Of a stretch of DNA of 64,000 bases, positions 1-11,209 are shown one piece after another. The position numbers and the translations under genes were made by a program. The stretch comes from Mytilisepta virgata (taxonomy: Eukaryota; Mollusca; Bivalvia; Mytilida; Mytilidae), in NCBI GenBank assembly GCA_028015205.1, contig CM051517.1, positions 55,675,455 to 55,739,454 on the forward strand. The letters run 5' to 3'. The notes under the pieces are model-generated. The model worked only from the letters and a program-made list of their open reading frames with translations, did no database searches and was not told the origin of the DNA. Numbering within the stretch: the first letter of the stretch is position 1; the number at the start of each line of letters is the position of its first letter.

Positions 1-591
1 AGCACCAAATTTGATAAATTTGGAAATATGACCTGATCATGTATACTTTTTAAAAATTAGTATACCTTTTTCAATATTTTAAATGAAAATAAAACAGAAC
101 CTTTTGGGCCGCACATACGTAGTTACTATTTTATGGGCAGTTACCACTTAGAATAGGGGTGGGACGGGACACAAAGGGGAACTAATTTTGACTGTCACTG
201 TACAATTGAGGAGTTTGGGGTAGGGTCGGGTATATAATTTAGCCTTCTGTAGCGGCCATTAGCCTACTACAGAAGGTGTCGTTAGCATGCACGGAGCCTG
301 GCATTCTCCACAAACGTTAACTACTATGGGACGCTGTCAGACTTTCCGTATAATGACCTCGCTTCAAATATTTTTATCTGTATTTATCTATGTGCAACGG
401 AATACAGTACCATGCTAGGACATGGCTGGAATATATGAGCATCACGATGTGGAGACAAACATCACAGGTTTTAAGACTAAAGTAATACGTTGTAAAAGGG
501 TCGAGTTAAACGTAGAAAGGTTCTATTTGCTTATATTACACTTTTACATTTTCACTACTCTATTTATCTATGTTATCTAAGCCTGTCCATA

Positions 592-1132
592 TTTAACAAA
601 TAGTTCACGACATTGAGGGTCATATGGCAGTCCATATAATTTTTGGAGGGCGAATAACCGGTCCATATACTGAAATTTGACCCGAAGTGTCATGAACTAT
701 TTGTTATATTATACTTTTCTGGCATTTAATCGAATTTAATCGATCTCGCCAAAACGAGGCGGTCCATATAATGTACAGCTGGGCCATATAGCATTATATG
801 GACCGGCTTAGATAACATAGATAAATAGAGAAGTAAAAATGTAAAAGTACAATGCTATATGGACCGGCTGTACATTATATGGACCGCCTCGTTTTGGCAA
901 AACGATTAAATTAAAACGTTTGGGCAAAAATTCGATTAAATCCAAGAAAAGTATAATATAACAATTAGTTCATGACACCTCGGGTCAAATGTCAGTATAT
1001 GGACCGGTTGGTCGCCCTCCAAAAATTATATGGACCTCAGCTTCGCTTCGGTCCGTATAATTTTTGTCGGGCGACCGACCGGTCCATATACTGCCATATG
1101 ACCCTCAGTGTCATGAACTGTTTGTTAAATAT
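592..1132. repeat. Large fold-back (palindromic) element built on GGTCCATATA
   Basis: The left arm (about 592-787) reads as the reverse complement of the right arm (about 850-1132). Paired landmarks are TTTAACAAATAG/CTGTTTGTTAAA, GGGCGAATAACCGG/CCGGTTGGTCGCCC and CCAAAACGAGGCGG/CCGCCTCGTTTTGG. The centre (792-847) is itself the inverse of 541-593. The motif GGTCCATATA or its complement recurs about ten times. An extra short hairpin sits at 1034-1085. It is non-coding; the class is unknown, and it could be a non-autonomous fold-back transposon. Confidence 0.8.
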
Positions 1133-1313
1133 AATGTGTACAATGTGAAAATTAAACATAATATAATGAGTGTTTTACTGATAGAATGGTAATACTTTAT
1201 TGAACAAATGCAAGTTTTATCATTACGATTATATCCAAATCATACAAATTTATCATTACGATTACATTCAAATCATACAACTAACAAAAATAAATTGTTA
1301 AGATTTCTTTAAA

Positions 1314-1823
1314 AGAGGGTGGTAAAGGATTATTTTCGTGCAACGTTTTCGGCCTTTTTATTTCACGTGTTTTCGTGTTTTGACGTTTTATTTCTCGTTT
1401 TCTCGTGTTTGGTTCGATGTGCGTGCTTCGTGTTTCCCCTTATTTATTTTCCGTGTTTCGTGTCGGTACTCTTAATTTCTCGTGCTTGTCCCGCATTTGA
1501 TTAAAAAGTAAACCGGGACTAATTCAAAGTCAGCCCGGATATTATTTTAAATTATGTATTAACTATGAGCGCACAAAATAATACCCCAAGATATACAATC
1601 AAATGCTTAGTGGTTTCTTCCGAATATGCGAAGCACGTACCATCGCGAGAATAACGTTTATATGTGTTATAATACCTTCTGAAACTTGTGTAATCTAATA
1701 AAACGTTTTCCTTAATATTCATTTCTCGTGCTTCGTTTTTCCCGATTTTTATTTTCCGTGCTACGTTTTTGCTATTTTTATTTCACGTGTTTCCGTGTTC
1801 AGACCCCCCCTTTACCACCCTCT
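1314..1823. mobile_element. MITE-like insertion with perfect 15-bp terminal inverted repeats
   Basis: The element begins AGAGGGTGGTAAAGG and ends with its exact reverse complement. TAAA flanks both sides (1310-1313 and 1824-1827), and the uninterrupted site is visible in the duplicate near 19810 as CTTTAAAACAT. The 510-bp interior has no transposase; it carries sub-terminal repeats of TTTCACGTGTTTTCGTG and TTTCTCGTGCTTCG types at both ends. The short open frame inside it (1319-1504) looks incidental. Because of the A-run the target duplication could be TA, TAA or TAAA. Confidence 0.85.
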
Positions 1824-2837
1824 TAAAACATATAGTTACTGTACTAGTAGATTACACTTAAATAAACTTCCTTGTTACTATACTAGTAGATTACACTTAA
1901 ATAAATTTCCTTGATAAAAACATAAAAAAACTAATGTAACTATCCGATGTATCCAGTTACCAGAACAAAAAGATTAAGATCTACATGATGTACCTGTAAT
2001 AATTGAAATATCAACAAGAAAACATGAATGAAATTTCACATCATTTTAATGCATTTAACATTGAGTTTAAAGGCTGTTTGGTTGTTTATTTGAATGACAC
2101 GCCGTCGTTTCAGTGAAATTGATATAACTAGTTTTTAATATTGGAAGAAGCCTGGGAGTTCTGACAGAACAACCAACATTCAGCAGACAAATTGACACTT
2201 TGTCAATTACAATTTATTATACTTTATGTAAATTTCTCTACTTTTAATGCATTTTCATTGGTTTACAAGAATTTGGTACTTTACTCGATCACCCGCTGGA
2301 AAAAAAAGATACAGCGGATGGTATTTTATACTGTCAACCGCTCATAAAATCCAAGACATTCCTTATAATAAAATAAATAACAAATTTCTAAGAGGGTGAG
2401 TATATTGTAACCACGAGAAAACACTGTCAACCAAGACATCCTCTTAGAAATATTTTATTTATATAAGAACGACCCTAGCCACGGGCTTGACTGTCAGGTT
2501 AGCGATCAAAAGAACCTACAGGGCCTTCTAAATTGCTAAATTTTAACTCTTCTTTTTATTTTTTTTCCAGACATAATATTTCCTGCTTCTTGAATTTATT
2601 TCGGTATTTTGTGATACCTTTTATTAGATATTTCACCAGTGAAAAGACAGTAATTACGACTATTGGAAACAAAAGGTAGAGTAATAGTTTTAACTTTCAT
2701 TTTGAAGAAATATTTGAGATATTCGTGAAAATCTACTTTTTTAAAAAGACACACAATAAATTGTCTCAAACTTCATTGGATTTTACCCACTTAAAATGTG
2801 ACGAATAATATTAATGTTAACATAGAATTAATGTTGA

Positions 2838-3060
2838 CCTTCCGCAACACCTCTTGTCACTGTTGGTTTTTGTGGAAATTCACACTGAAATTTCTTTAGT
2901 TTCCGTCTTTTCATGTTGTCATTCTGTTTCGTTATATGTGTATTTTATTCCTAGGTTATATCCTTGTTGAATTTGTTTCGTGTATTTTCTCTTCAACATT
3001 TTAAAATGTTTTGGTTTGCAACATATTAGGTCTTGAGCACAACTGTTGAGTCGTAAATCG
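2838..3060. repeat. Dispersed repeat also present at 42000-42430 and 51000-51250
   Basis: The stretch containing GACCTTCCGCAACACCTCTTG, TTTAGTTTCCGTCTTTTCAT and TTTTGGTTTGCAACATATTA recurs in the B block and, more diverged and in two separated pieces, at 42000-42430. It has no open frame of note. I take it as an old interspersed repeat of unknown class. Confidence 0.6.
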
Positions 3061-3519
3061 ACGAAATGTGCACATTTTGTTGCAACAAAATTGGTATAAA
3101 AGAATTTATGGCATTCTCACGAGTTTGTGTTGCCACTTGACTTTGCTCACTGTCTATTCGACTCACTATTCCACTGCCGATATTCAAACAGGTAGACGGA
3201 TTTATATAAGCATCCAGTTGCTTGATTCCGAATCCCATTCATCTTTAATATTGTATTGTACTGTGATGTGTGCTTGATGTTTTTGAATAAAATATGTTTA
3301 TACTGAACAGGTATAGATATAATTTTGTCTCAGGGATTTATGGAGATCCGTTATTGTTTTATAAAGATTTGATAAACGGAGCAACAGTCAATGTAGTAGG
3401 GGGTCATAAAGCCACAAAGTCCAAATGTTGTATTTTTTAACTGACAATTTTAACATGATTAAAAACTTTAAAAAAAAATATGGAATGCAGAATGTTATAA
3501 AGAATGCTCATCATATATA

Positions 3520-3695
3520 TCAAACCAAAATTCTCTTTGGGGAATTCAAAATAGGGATGTGATGGTGTTCTGCTGGTTTGCCTTCATAAGATTGGTTAAT
3601 ATTTCTAGGATAAATAAAAGCTGAATTTTCAAAATTTAGTGTGTAGTAGGATCCGTCCTGACCAATGATATTTCTTATTTCGAAAACAGGACGTA
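3520..3695 (-). pseudogene. TLR pseudogene A, middle LRR fragment
   Basis: Read on the minus strand, this piece gives FEIRNIIGQDGSYYTLNFEN and then YPRNINQSYEGKP. It lines up with FRMRNLIALDGSYYPLEFKN and NPRNINKFYEDKP in TLR-1 (about residues 363-400). It is a receptor ectodomain fragment only. The reading frame continues rightward into unrelated sequence where DIRS-like gag begins on the opposite strand, so the retroelement seems to have landed here. The matching upstream part resumes at 7960. Confidence 0.75.
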
Positions 3696-3699
3696 ACTG

Positions 3700-4290
3700 C
3701 ATCCAAGAATACATGCGGGATATTAGATTGGCAGTAACAATGTCAGAAAAGTGGGCCACATATGATACAATTCAAGCTGAAAATGGAAAATAACCCCGGA
3801 AACATACATTGTGAATATTGGCTATTGTACATCACATCTCCACAAGTACCAAACTATACGCCAAACATGAATTCAATGCAATCACAATGTTAAAGAGTAA
3901 ATGCACAAAACCATTCTCACTTTAATTCAAAACCAGATGCAGTATCAAACACTTTTTAAAAAAGAACAAATCAAATCCGCAAATACTACGATAATGGTAA
4001 TGACTGTCCATATTTCGCTCGTTGCAGGTTTAAACATGTTAGCTAAATATTCAATGGGAAGCACAGAAAGGCCCAATGTAATAACGGGGCCCCAAGAAGA
4101 AATACCGAAAAGTATTATTTTTTATTCCTTAGTAAGTAACGCTGTTAAAGTGTCTGTCTTGAAAATTTTTATAGAACTTTACCCACATAAAAATGTAGTA
4201 CATGAAATTATATCTGGTTTCAATTATGGTTTTTCGTTAAAATATTTTGGTTGTAGGGAACCAATGGAATGTGACCATTAAAAAAGTGCA
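3700..4290 (+). pseudogene. DIRS-like element A: gag-like ORF remnant
   Basis: Plus-strand frames give RLAVTMSEKWATYD and later YWLLYITSPQVPNYTPNMN-type sequence, which resembles the gag-like first ORF of DIRS retrotransposons. In copy B the same ORF carries a zinc-finger-like stretch CKYYNNGNDCPYF followed by FKHVCE and C-terminal cysteine; in A this part is damaged by a small deletion after about 3980. The open frame at 3901-4281 is a shifted reading of it. Structural role in the living element would be RNA binding and particle assembly. Confidence 0.5.
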
Positions 4291-4334
4291 TTACAGCTAC
4301 CCAACATTTTAAAAGAAAAAATAAGTATTATAAT

Positions 4335-5430
4335 AAGGAAGTTAAACTTGGTCGCATTGCTGGCCTATTCAGATTTCCGCCTTTTCCCACCCTTCAAGTA
4401 TCACCTATGGGTCTAGTGCCAAAAAAAAGATGGCGATTTTAGGCTAATTCAACATTTGGCTTATCCTTGTCAGAATTCAATAAATGATTTTATTGATAAA
4501 AGCCACTGTTCAGTTAAATACAGTTCGGTGGACGAGGCAGCATATTTGATTAATAGAGACAAAAAATTGCTTGTTACAATGTAAAAGCCGTTTGTCGTTT
4601 ATTGCTTATAGCCCCACAGGATTTTGACTTGTTGGGGATAAAATTTCGGGGTGAATATTATTTTAATAAAATACTTCCAATGGGGGCTTCAATCGGTTGT
4701 GTCATTTGCGAGAAATTTGCCAAAGTTTTGCATTGGATAATACAGCAAAAAAAGTGGAAATAATGAAATATTCCACTATTTAGATGATTTTCTTTTTGTT
4801 GAGTCAATCGAAACATCAGATGTTGGCAATACTTTGAATGTCTTTCAAGAAGTGTGTGAACCGATAGGAATCCCTCTCATTATGGACAAGACTACTATGC
4901 CTACTATATTACTCACTTTTTGGGGTATAGAATTTGATAGAATTCGATACGCAAAGTTTGATCATGTGGTTTCCAAATGAAAAACTTTTCAAACACACAA
5001 AAATAATTAACTTACACAGTTCTAAAATTTGATTTTTTAAAACAATACACTGGTGTCACTGTGATTACTGACAATGTATGGGTTTCTAATGAAAAGATAA
5101 AGTTATTCACTGATAGTGCAGGGGTCCAAAGGTGGGCTATGGAATCAATTTTGCAGGTCAGTGGGCCCAAGGCATACGGCCAAAACATTGGGTTGACACT
5201 GGAGTAACCATGGATATGACGCATGTTATTAATCAGGCAATTGTTCAAATCATTAATATGAAAATTAGCAAATAAAATAGAGTAATGAATTTAGTAGGAC
5301 AAATGGTTTGAATGAACTTAAAAAATAATACGTTAGTTGAAGCATTTTATATCCCTTCAAAACAAAACAAAATTGCTGATTGTCTTTTTCGTTCTCAGTG
5401 GGGAAAGTTCAAAAGCAGACCAGTAGCCAA
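4335..5430 (+). pseudogene. DIRS-like element A: reverse transcriptase and RNase H remnant
   Basis: Frames joined by eye show the DIRS-type RT order: GRIAGLF, GLVPKK with a following DGDFRLIQHLAYPCQ, SINDFIDK, DFDLLGIKFRGEYYFNKILP, then MGASIGCVICEKFAK, catalytic HYLDDFLF near 4780, and FWGIEFD. Further on LFTDSAG (about 5104) and FYIPSKQNKIADCL (about 5345) mark an RNase H domain. Stops and frameshifts are frequent. In the active family this would copy RNA into circular DNA. The YLDD box and the neighbouring recombinase favour DIRS over Gypsy. Confidence 0.7.
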
Positions 5431-5559
5431 CCAAAATTCCAATACAGATTTGGAACATTTAAGTTAGGATGCGCATTATATGGTCAACCAAGGTGTGTCA
5501 AAAATTACACAAAAATGATACAATTTGGCTATGTCAAAACTTTGTAATTTCAGAGCATC

Positions 5560-6365
5560 TTACAAATTGCAACAGCACTTGTCAGTGCCAGTAAATGAGT
5601 AAATGATAGGCTAAGTTTTATAGCTATTTTGTCATTACGAGGTCTCTCTGTGGTACCATATCACCTTATATATCAGTAGTTTCATATTATCATATCCAAG
5701 GCATACAGGATACCATAAAATTCTTTATAATTGGCAAGGCATTAGAGGGAATAAACCGAATTCAAGGAGGAAAACGCTTTGTCAATAGAGCACCAATTTC
5801 ATTGCAACTGTTATCAGATATGATAAGTTGTTTAGATAAAGTTTTAAAGAATAAATATGAAGCTACATAATTTTCAACAGCTTTTTCAGTTGCCTTCTTT
5901 TGTTTGCATAGAGTAGGAGAAATCACAACTACAAAGAATAAGTCTGTTAATGGCTCCAACTAAAGACTATCAGATATTTGAGTTAAGAAAAAAGCCCTGG
6001 AGCTGTGAGTTAGGTGCCAAAAACTGACCAAAAAGGGGAAATCTGTTACATTATGATACAAGGGAACAGAAAAAAGTACTGTCCGCTAAAACTCACTAAA
6101 GACTACTTACGGTAACGACCTAACTGTAACAATGAAGACTTTTTTATACATTATAATGGTACGCAATGGTATACCAATTCAACAATATACTAGAAAATGC
6201 TTTAATGTTTCTTCATATGAGTAAAGGTCAATTTAGGTCATATATTTTTAGAATTGGGAGTGCCATTGAGCTGGCCCGGTAGGGGGTCTCAGAGGAATTA
6301 ATTATGAAAAAAAGTAAGATGGAAATCACATGCTTACTCTCGTTATATTAGGTTGAAATTTTTCT
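5560..6365 (+). pseudogene. DIRS-like element A: tyrosine recombinase remnant
   Basis: The plus-strand frames carry ISVVSYYHIQGIQDTIKFF, a GKALEGINR stretch, APISLQLL, then YEAT and FSTAFSVAFFCLHRVGEITT. This is the usual approach to the first catalytic arginine of DIRS recombinases (AFFGFLRxGEIT). The C-terminal box is seen as FRIGSAIEL near 6250 and SHAYSRYIR near 6330, where the second arginine and the tyrosine would lie. The product would integrate the element without a DDE integrase. Several stops break it. Confidence 0.7.
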
Positions 6366-6409
6366 AGCTACGAAAAGGCTAACAAACTACAACTTTTCAT
6401 AGGTTCAAA

Positions 6410-6910
6410 GAATTTGTGGATTGTTGGAAGTTCCCTAGTTCATTGGGCTAATGTAGAAGCAAAGTAATGTGGTAGGACCAATCTTGGACTGGAGTCTAAA
6501 GGTGTCACACCATAATGGATTGGTGAACCTGGATTACTATTTAAAGATTTGGACTCTCTCATTGATGCTAAAAGGAAATGTTTACCTTCTCCTAATTTCA
6601 TTATTATTAACTGACAAGGAAGAGTAGAATTGAAATGTTCAGTGTTCAATACACGTTACCAGGCTTTGTTGTTATAATATGGTCTTCAATGCTACAGCGA
6701 ATATACTGGCATTTTGCACTCTTAAATGCTGGTCCCATCATCGAGATGAAGAGGAAAAAGGTGAATTCAGTATAATCAAAACTTTATAATAGGGAATGGG
6801 GGGAAAGATATATTTTTATGAGAAAATTAGGGCAAGGGAAGGTTGCTTATACGGAACAGATGTGACGCATCTGTCACAAACTGGAAATCAGGTTTTCTTA
6901 AATAACAAAC
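6410..6910 (+). pseudogene. DIRS-like element A: SGNH-hydrolase-like domain remnant
   Basis: The frame starting LWIVGSSLVHWANVEA (about 6415) resembles the WIxGSSxVHWA opening of the GDSL/SGNH domain found at the C-terminal end of some DIRS polyproteins. The closing part IGNGGK and the block around 6860-6905 (EGCLY, then THLSQTGN) match the end with the catalytic Asp-x-x-His region. The middle is scrambled by indels. The role of such esterase-like domains in DIRS elements is not established. Confidence 0.55.
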
Positions 6911-6919
6911 AATGAAGGG

Positions 6920-7700
6920 ATAGGGGTGGGGGTTGAGTCTGATCTTAGCATAACAAATGCAGCATTTCAATAATTCAATACTTGAAATTTTGTGGATGTG
7001 AGAACCCGAGTAGCTGACTTGGGCTAGGAAGATTGGTAGTGATTGGGGGTTATTTTACTCGGCCATTGCTCTGGGCCTGACAAGTTCTACAATTTGCAGG
7101 TTTGGAAAATGTGGTTAGTGGTAACGGTGGGGTCTATAGATGGATACTTCTGGGACCTCCTCAAACTCATCTTTTAGAGGGGCGGCCTACACCTACCAAC
7201 AGGTGGGGCATTTAAAACTGGAACATTAGTAATACGGTGATTTTCCCTGTCACTGCCCATGGTAGGTTGTGTTTAACTACCATGAGTTTTTACGACTTTA
7301 TGTCAACATAGGACAGCTGATAGCAATTATGTAGGTAATCGGTAGTCTCAACAAAATACTCTGTCCCAAGTCAGGAACCTCTAGCCTTGTGTGTTGTTTT
7401 TAAAATTTGGTTCATTTGTATGTTTCGGAGTTTAGTGTGCCGTCCATTTCGCAGAACTAGTATGCATTGTTTGTTTAGAGACAAGCTGAAGCCCGCCTCC
7501 GGTGCAGGATTTTCTCGCTACGTTCACGAAATATTGGTAGCCTTGGGCTGTTTTCTGCTCTATGGTCGGATTGTTGTCTCTTTGACACATTCCCCGTTTC
7601 CATTCCCTATTCTATCTGTAGCAAAATCAATGCCACAAAGGAAAAATGTAAATATAAGTTTGTGTAATAAAGTGTATGTTTAATATTGAATTGTTGTTTT
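6920..7700 (+). other. DIRS-like element A: 3' non-coding region with polyadenylation signal
   Basis: This stretch includes GTCCCAAGTCAGGAACCTCT, TTTCGGAGTTTAGTGTGCCG and GTCTCTTTGACACATTCCCC, sequences I know from memory as very common in mussel genomes, and an AATAAA at 7666-7671. A similar stretch lies at 24560-24660, and its block B partner is at 54870-55670. It reads as the shared 3' tail of a retroelement family. Confidence 0.6.
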
Positions 7701-7959
7701 ATTGATATAGTTTTAAATGGTACCGATGCATAATAGAGGAAAGGAAACTCTACACATGTAAGTCATAGTGTACAGACATTTATTTAAAATGCAGTTAATC
7801 TTGGAATTGATGAATAACAATTACAAGCAAAGAAAGACAACTCTTGAACATTTTTAATCACTGTTGGTTTCTGTCAAGGTAGGAAGACTTTAACATATCA
7901 GCAAACATATCTTGGGTGTTACTCTTCATCTCATCGTTATTCAACCAGTATCATTATTA

Positions 7960-8650
7960 CTTCTTCTATGAGTATTGCAATTCAATGAATAGTTGTGTCA
8001 GAAAGACTCAATATTTTAAGGTTTGGTTATAGTGATAGTGTAGCTATTTCCGTTATAAAAGTTCTTAAATGATAGAATATTTAGTTCTATCAAAACGTGT
8101 CATTCAATAACTGATGAAGACAACAAAATCCAAATTTCGTTTTATTTTTTAAAATTTCTTCATCCTTTCAAATCTCTAATAGAAACGTGGATGTCTATTT
8201 CTAAACTGCGTAGATTACATCATTCTTTGAACGTCTCATCAGGATACATGTAGGTAAATGTTTTATGGTATGCTCTTTTTTATCTTGATCCTGCAGATAG
8301 ATGATTATACCTTGATTCATGACACATACTCCAACAATATCGCCAAATATCATTCAATTTTTTAAGGCCTTCTGAGACAGACACGACTTGACCGAAAAAC
8401 AGACGGGGGTATAATACAAGAAACTGTTCAAAAGTGTCATTTTTTAAAACAATTCATCCTGTTACATACACATGTATGACTTAAATCCAAAGCATGTATT
8501 TCCCACATTTTTGGCAGTTTTTTCCACTGTAACTGGAATTTTACCGTTTCGTCAAAGGTGTATGAACAGTTGGACAATAAAAAATTGATTCAATGCCACA
8601 AACCAAATAAAAAATATTAGTTCAATTTAAAAAAAAATATGTGACAATGC
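7960..8650 (-). pseudogene. TLR pseudogene A, 5' half (signal region and N-terminal LRRs)
   Basis: Nucleotide order follows TLR-1 and TLR-2 on the minus strand. The part 7960-8290 parallels TLR-1 15835-16160 (shared TATTTCCGTTATAAAA, GTGGATGTCTATTTCTAAAC and TTTGAACGTCTCATC-type strings). The part 8425-8600 parallels TLR-2 48925-49110 (CATTTTTTAAAACAATTCAT, GTCAAAGGTGTATGAACAGT, GATTCAATGCCACAAACC), the last being the signal-peptide region. Further similarity upstream to about 8830 shows that its 5' flank is also TLR-derived. Indels destroy the frame. Confidence 0.75.
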
Positions 8651-8659
8651 GTACGTTTG

Positions 8660-11205
8660 ATTTTTATTCAGATATCGTATAAAATAAGAAAATGTGCATT
8701 TGTTCGTAATACTAGGAAGCGATTTAGATACCATTTAAATTACTATACATACATTTCTTCAGGACCAGATATAACTATATGATATGACAGAATTGATATG
8801 GTGGGTTAACGTTTTACAAAAAATCCCTACATGAAGGTAACTAGATAAAGGATTTCAAATTAATATTTCAAACAAACATATCTATCAATCTTTAAAGACC
8901 CTACACAATATGATACTTATATTTGGCTCTTGTTTCATGCAACGAATCATGCAACTCTCAATATTCCTTTGCTGGTTTTACATTTTGAGTAATAATTTTA
9001 AGAGAATTAAAGTATTATTATAATTTCCCATCGATAGGAAGGTTTAGGTGTAATTTATTGATCAGTTCAGTTACTTTCATGCATGTGATATATACGATAT
9101 ATTCTCTCACGATCTAAAGCTATGTTATTATCACATAATCTTCTATATATTCATTCCATTTTGAGATCATCACAAATTGTTTGGGCGATATCAAGTTTAT
9201 ATCTCATATATGAAACTATACATCTACAGTTATCTACGGGTGCAGTTAACGTAACATGGCATGCTTTTCTTATTCTTAATGTCACTATCGGTTCTTAAAT
9301 TTTGTGCTGTCTTTTAGTAATTCTGATTAGTTCATTATATGTTTTTTTTTTTATTTATTTTATTTATTCTTTCAGTGATATATGCATCCTTGTGGTATTT
9401 ATCCGTTATTTTGCATTATGTGAAGTTTGGAATTTGATCTTGCGGATTTTTCCCACTGTTGTGTCGCTTCGATGTTCTTTTGTAGATATTTATTTAAAAT
9501 ATCAGTCCACAATTCTATTTCTTGGTCCTCTGTTTAAAATTAAATGCGTTAACTGAGTGCATACAGAGTTCGAAAATCCCCATGTAAAAACGAATACTCA
9601 ATGAGGAAAATAATGAGCTAAAACCCTATACGCCCAAATAGGTCATTTGATATGGTGGGTTAAAGCCTGGAATCGAATCCAAGTTCAAGCAAGGAAACAG
9701 CGATCTTGTTGCTGATGTTTACCTCTACATTGAAGCGAGGCCTTCAACTGGAGGACACAAAACAAAGTGTCAAATCTCACTGTTAAAGAAGAATTGTGTT
9801 TTTAAAAACCCAAGAAACTAAACACTCGTATCCGGAGAATGGAAATAAAATGATTAAAAAATAACAATCAGAAGATACTAATATTAGATATAGTAAATTT
9901 ATACTATGCTGTATACGACGCATTTCAAGGAATTACCTCTCATCAGCATCATTAAAACCGAAACATTTTTAAAACCAAAAACCAAACTTATTTTAAACAA
10001 GAAGTACTCATAACCAAAAATACCGAAATAGGAAGCCAAATTTCAGCTAAGGAGATCTACCATGTGCAATATAAGGAATGAACCCTTAGTATTTCTATTA
10101 TTTTTGAATTTTGCTAAATACAGGTAATTTTTGTAATCAATGAATAATCATGTCAGACAAGCCTGACGACTGGGTTGGCGAATACCCTCGGTGACCTAGG
10201 GTCCACCATGCAGAGGCATCGTCCCAGGAGTTTCAAAATAATAGTCCAAAGATACTAATATTAGATATAGTAAATCTATATTATATAAAGGTTGCTGACT
10301 TAATATCAAAGGCATTCTTAAGATTCAATACGAGAAACTGTCATCACATGGATTCCATTATAAGTGGCGGCGTTATTATTTTTCCTTTTTTTTAAATCTG
10401 TTCTCTAAACCAAACTTTGTTGGAGTGGTATACGGCTGTTCATCATGATCAGTATGACCGCCTTTGTAAAAATAGAAATATAAATAGAAATAAAAAAAAC
10501 ATTTAAAAGGTCTTATTCCTTCAAACTACGGTGCTAAACTTCGATCGAAAGGTCCTTAAATATTTTCTTTTAAAATCGTATCCAATGACCTGTTTAGCTA
10601 ACCAAAACGAACACCAAAGCAGTTCCTAGGTCCTTATGGTAAAAATTCACACATGTACTTCTTAATTGTATGAAACAATCCAGCCATCCAAGAAGTCCAA
10701 CACAGTCGAACAGTTAAACACAGGACCAGACTTTTAGATCTTTTCTCTAAAACCATTTATTAACTGAGACTGAAGTTTGCAGCAAACGACCTTTAGATGG
10801 TCCGCTATTAAAATTGTATCCGATAACACAAGCCACCATCCAAGACAACCAACAAAGCAAATTTAGTTAAACATAGGATTCTATCAGTTGATAATCAATT
10901 GAGACCATATGAACAAAACACCCAAATAACTTCTTTACAATCCATCCTTTTTAAATATTTCCAAATAAAACTTTCCCTTTGCGCAGTCCTATACAATCTT
11001 CAGGGCGCCCATTTTAAAAAAAAAATGCAAAATTTCATTAATATGATAATAGAAATCACTGAAAGCATTTAGAAAATATATATATATATATTTTAAATTA
11101 ATGGTCTTGCAGTTAAAATAGTTCTTATGTGCTAAAATTTCGTTACTTGATTGCATATTTTCTCGTGTCCCGAAATCAAAGGTTTTGTGCCTAATTTAAT
11201 GATAC
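8660..11205. other. Intergenic sequence of block A, no gene seen
   Basis: The first part (8690-9250) resembles the TLR-2 upstream flank (49205-49760). The site TTAA at 9276-9279 is the empty target of an insertion present only in block B. Two copies of AAGATACTAATATTAGATATAG flank a roughly 375-bp segment (9873 and 10247), and the 9873-10065 part occurs inverted at 44881-45081. The open frame at 9302-9556 is hydrophobic, AT-driven and not recognised. A short TA run lies near 11075. Confidence 0.6.
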
Positions 11206-11209
11206 ATAG

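Larger units (their letters stand above)
1..2597. repeat. Segmental duplicate R1, copy 1
   Basis: This block matches 18511-20590 almost base for base, starting at AGCACCAAATTTGATAAATT in both places. The two copies differ by scattered substitutions, a 510-bp insertion here (1314-1823), a roughly 35-bp stretch present here near 2125-2160 and missing in copy 2, and an extra hairpin unit in copy 2. No gene is recognisable in it. The match stops near 2590, where block A sequence begins; in copy 2 another 0.8 kb lies before the corresponding TTTATTTCGGTATT motif. Confidence 0.9.
3700..7700 (+). mobile_element. Degenerate DIRS-type (tyrosine recombinase) retrotransposon, copy A
   Basis: Four coding zones follow each other on the plus strand: gag-like, reverse transcriptase with RNase H, tyrosine recombinase and an SGNH-hydrolase-like domain. 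A 3' region ends with AATAAA at 7666-7671. All are broken by stops and frameshifts. The element sits inside a minus-strand TLR pseudogene, whose pieces lie at 3520-3695 and from 7960 on. Much of the same decay is shared with copy B, so insertion and decay came before the block duplication. I did not find the inverted or split terminal repeats that define DIRS ends. Confidence 0.75.

Noticed and set aside
1319..1504. 61-codon frame with many Phe and Cys
   Set aside because: It lies inside a MITE with perfect ends and reflects its T-rich repeats.
9302..9556. Hydrophobic 84-codon frame
   Set aside because: Driven by T-rich sequence; the partner in block B has indels that break it.
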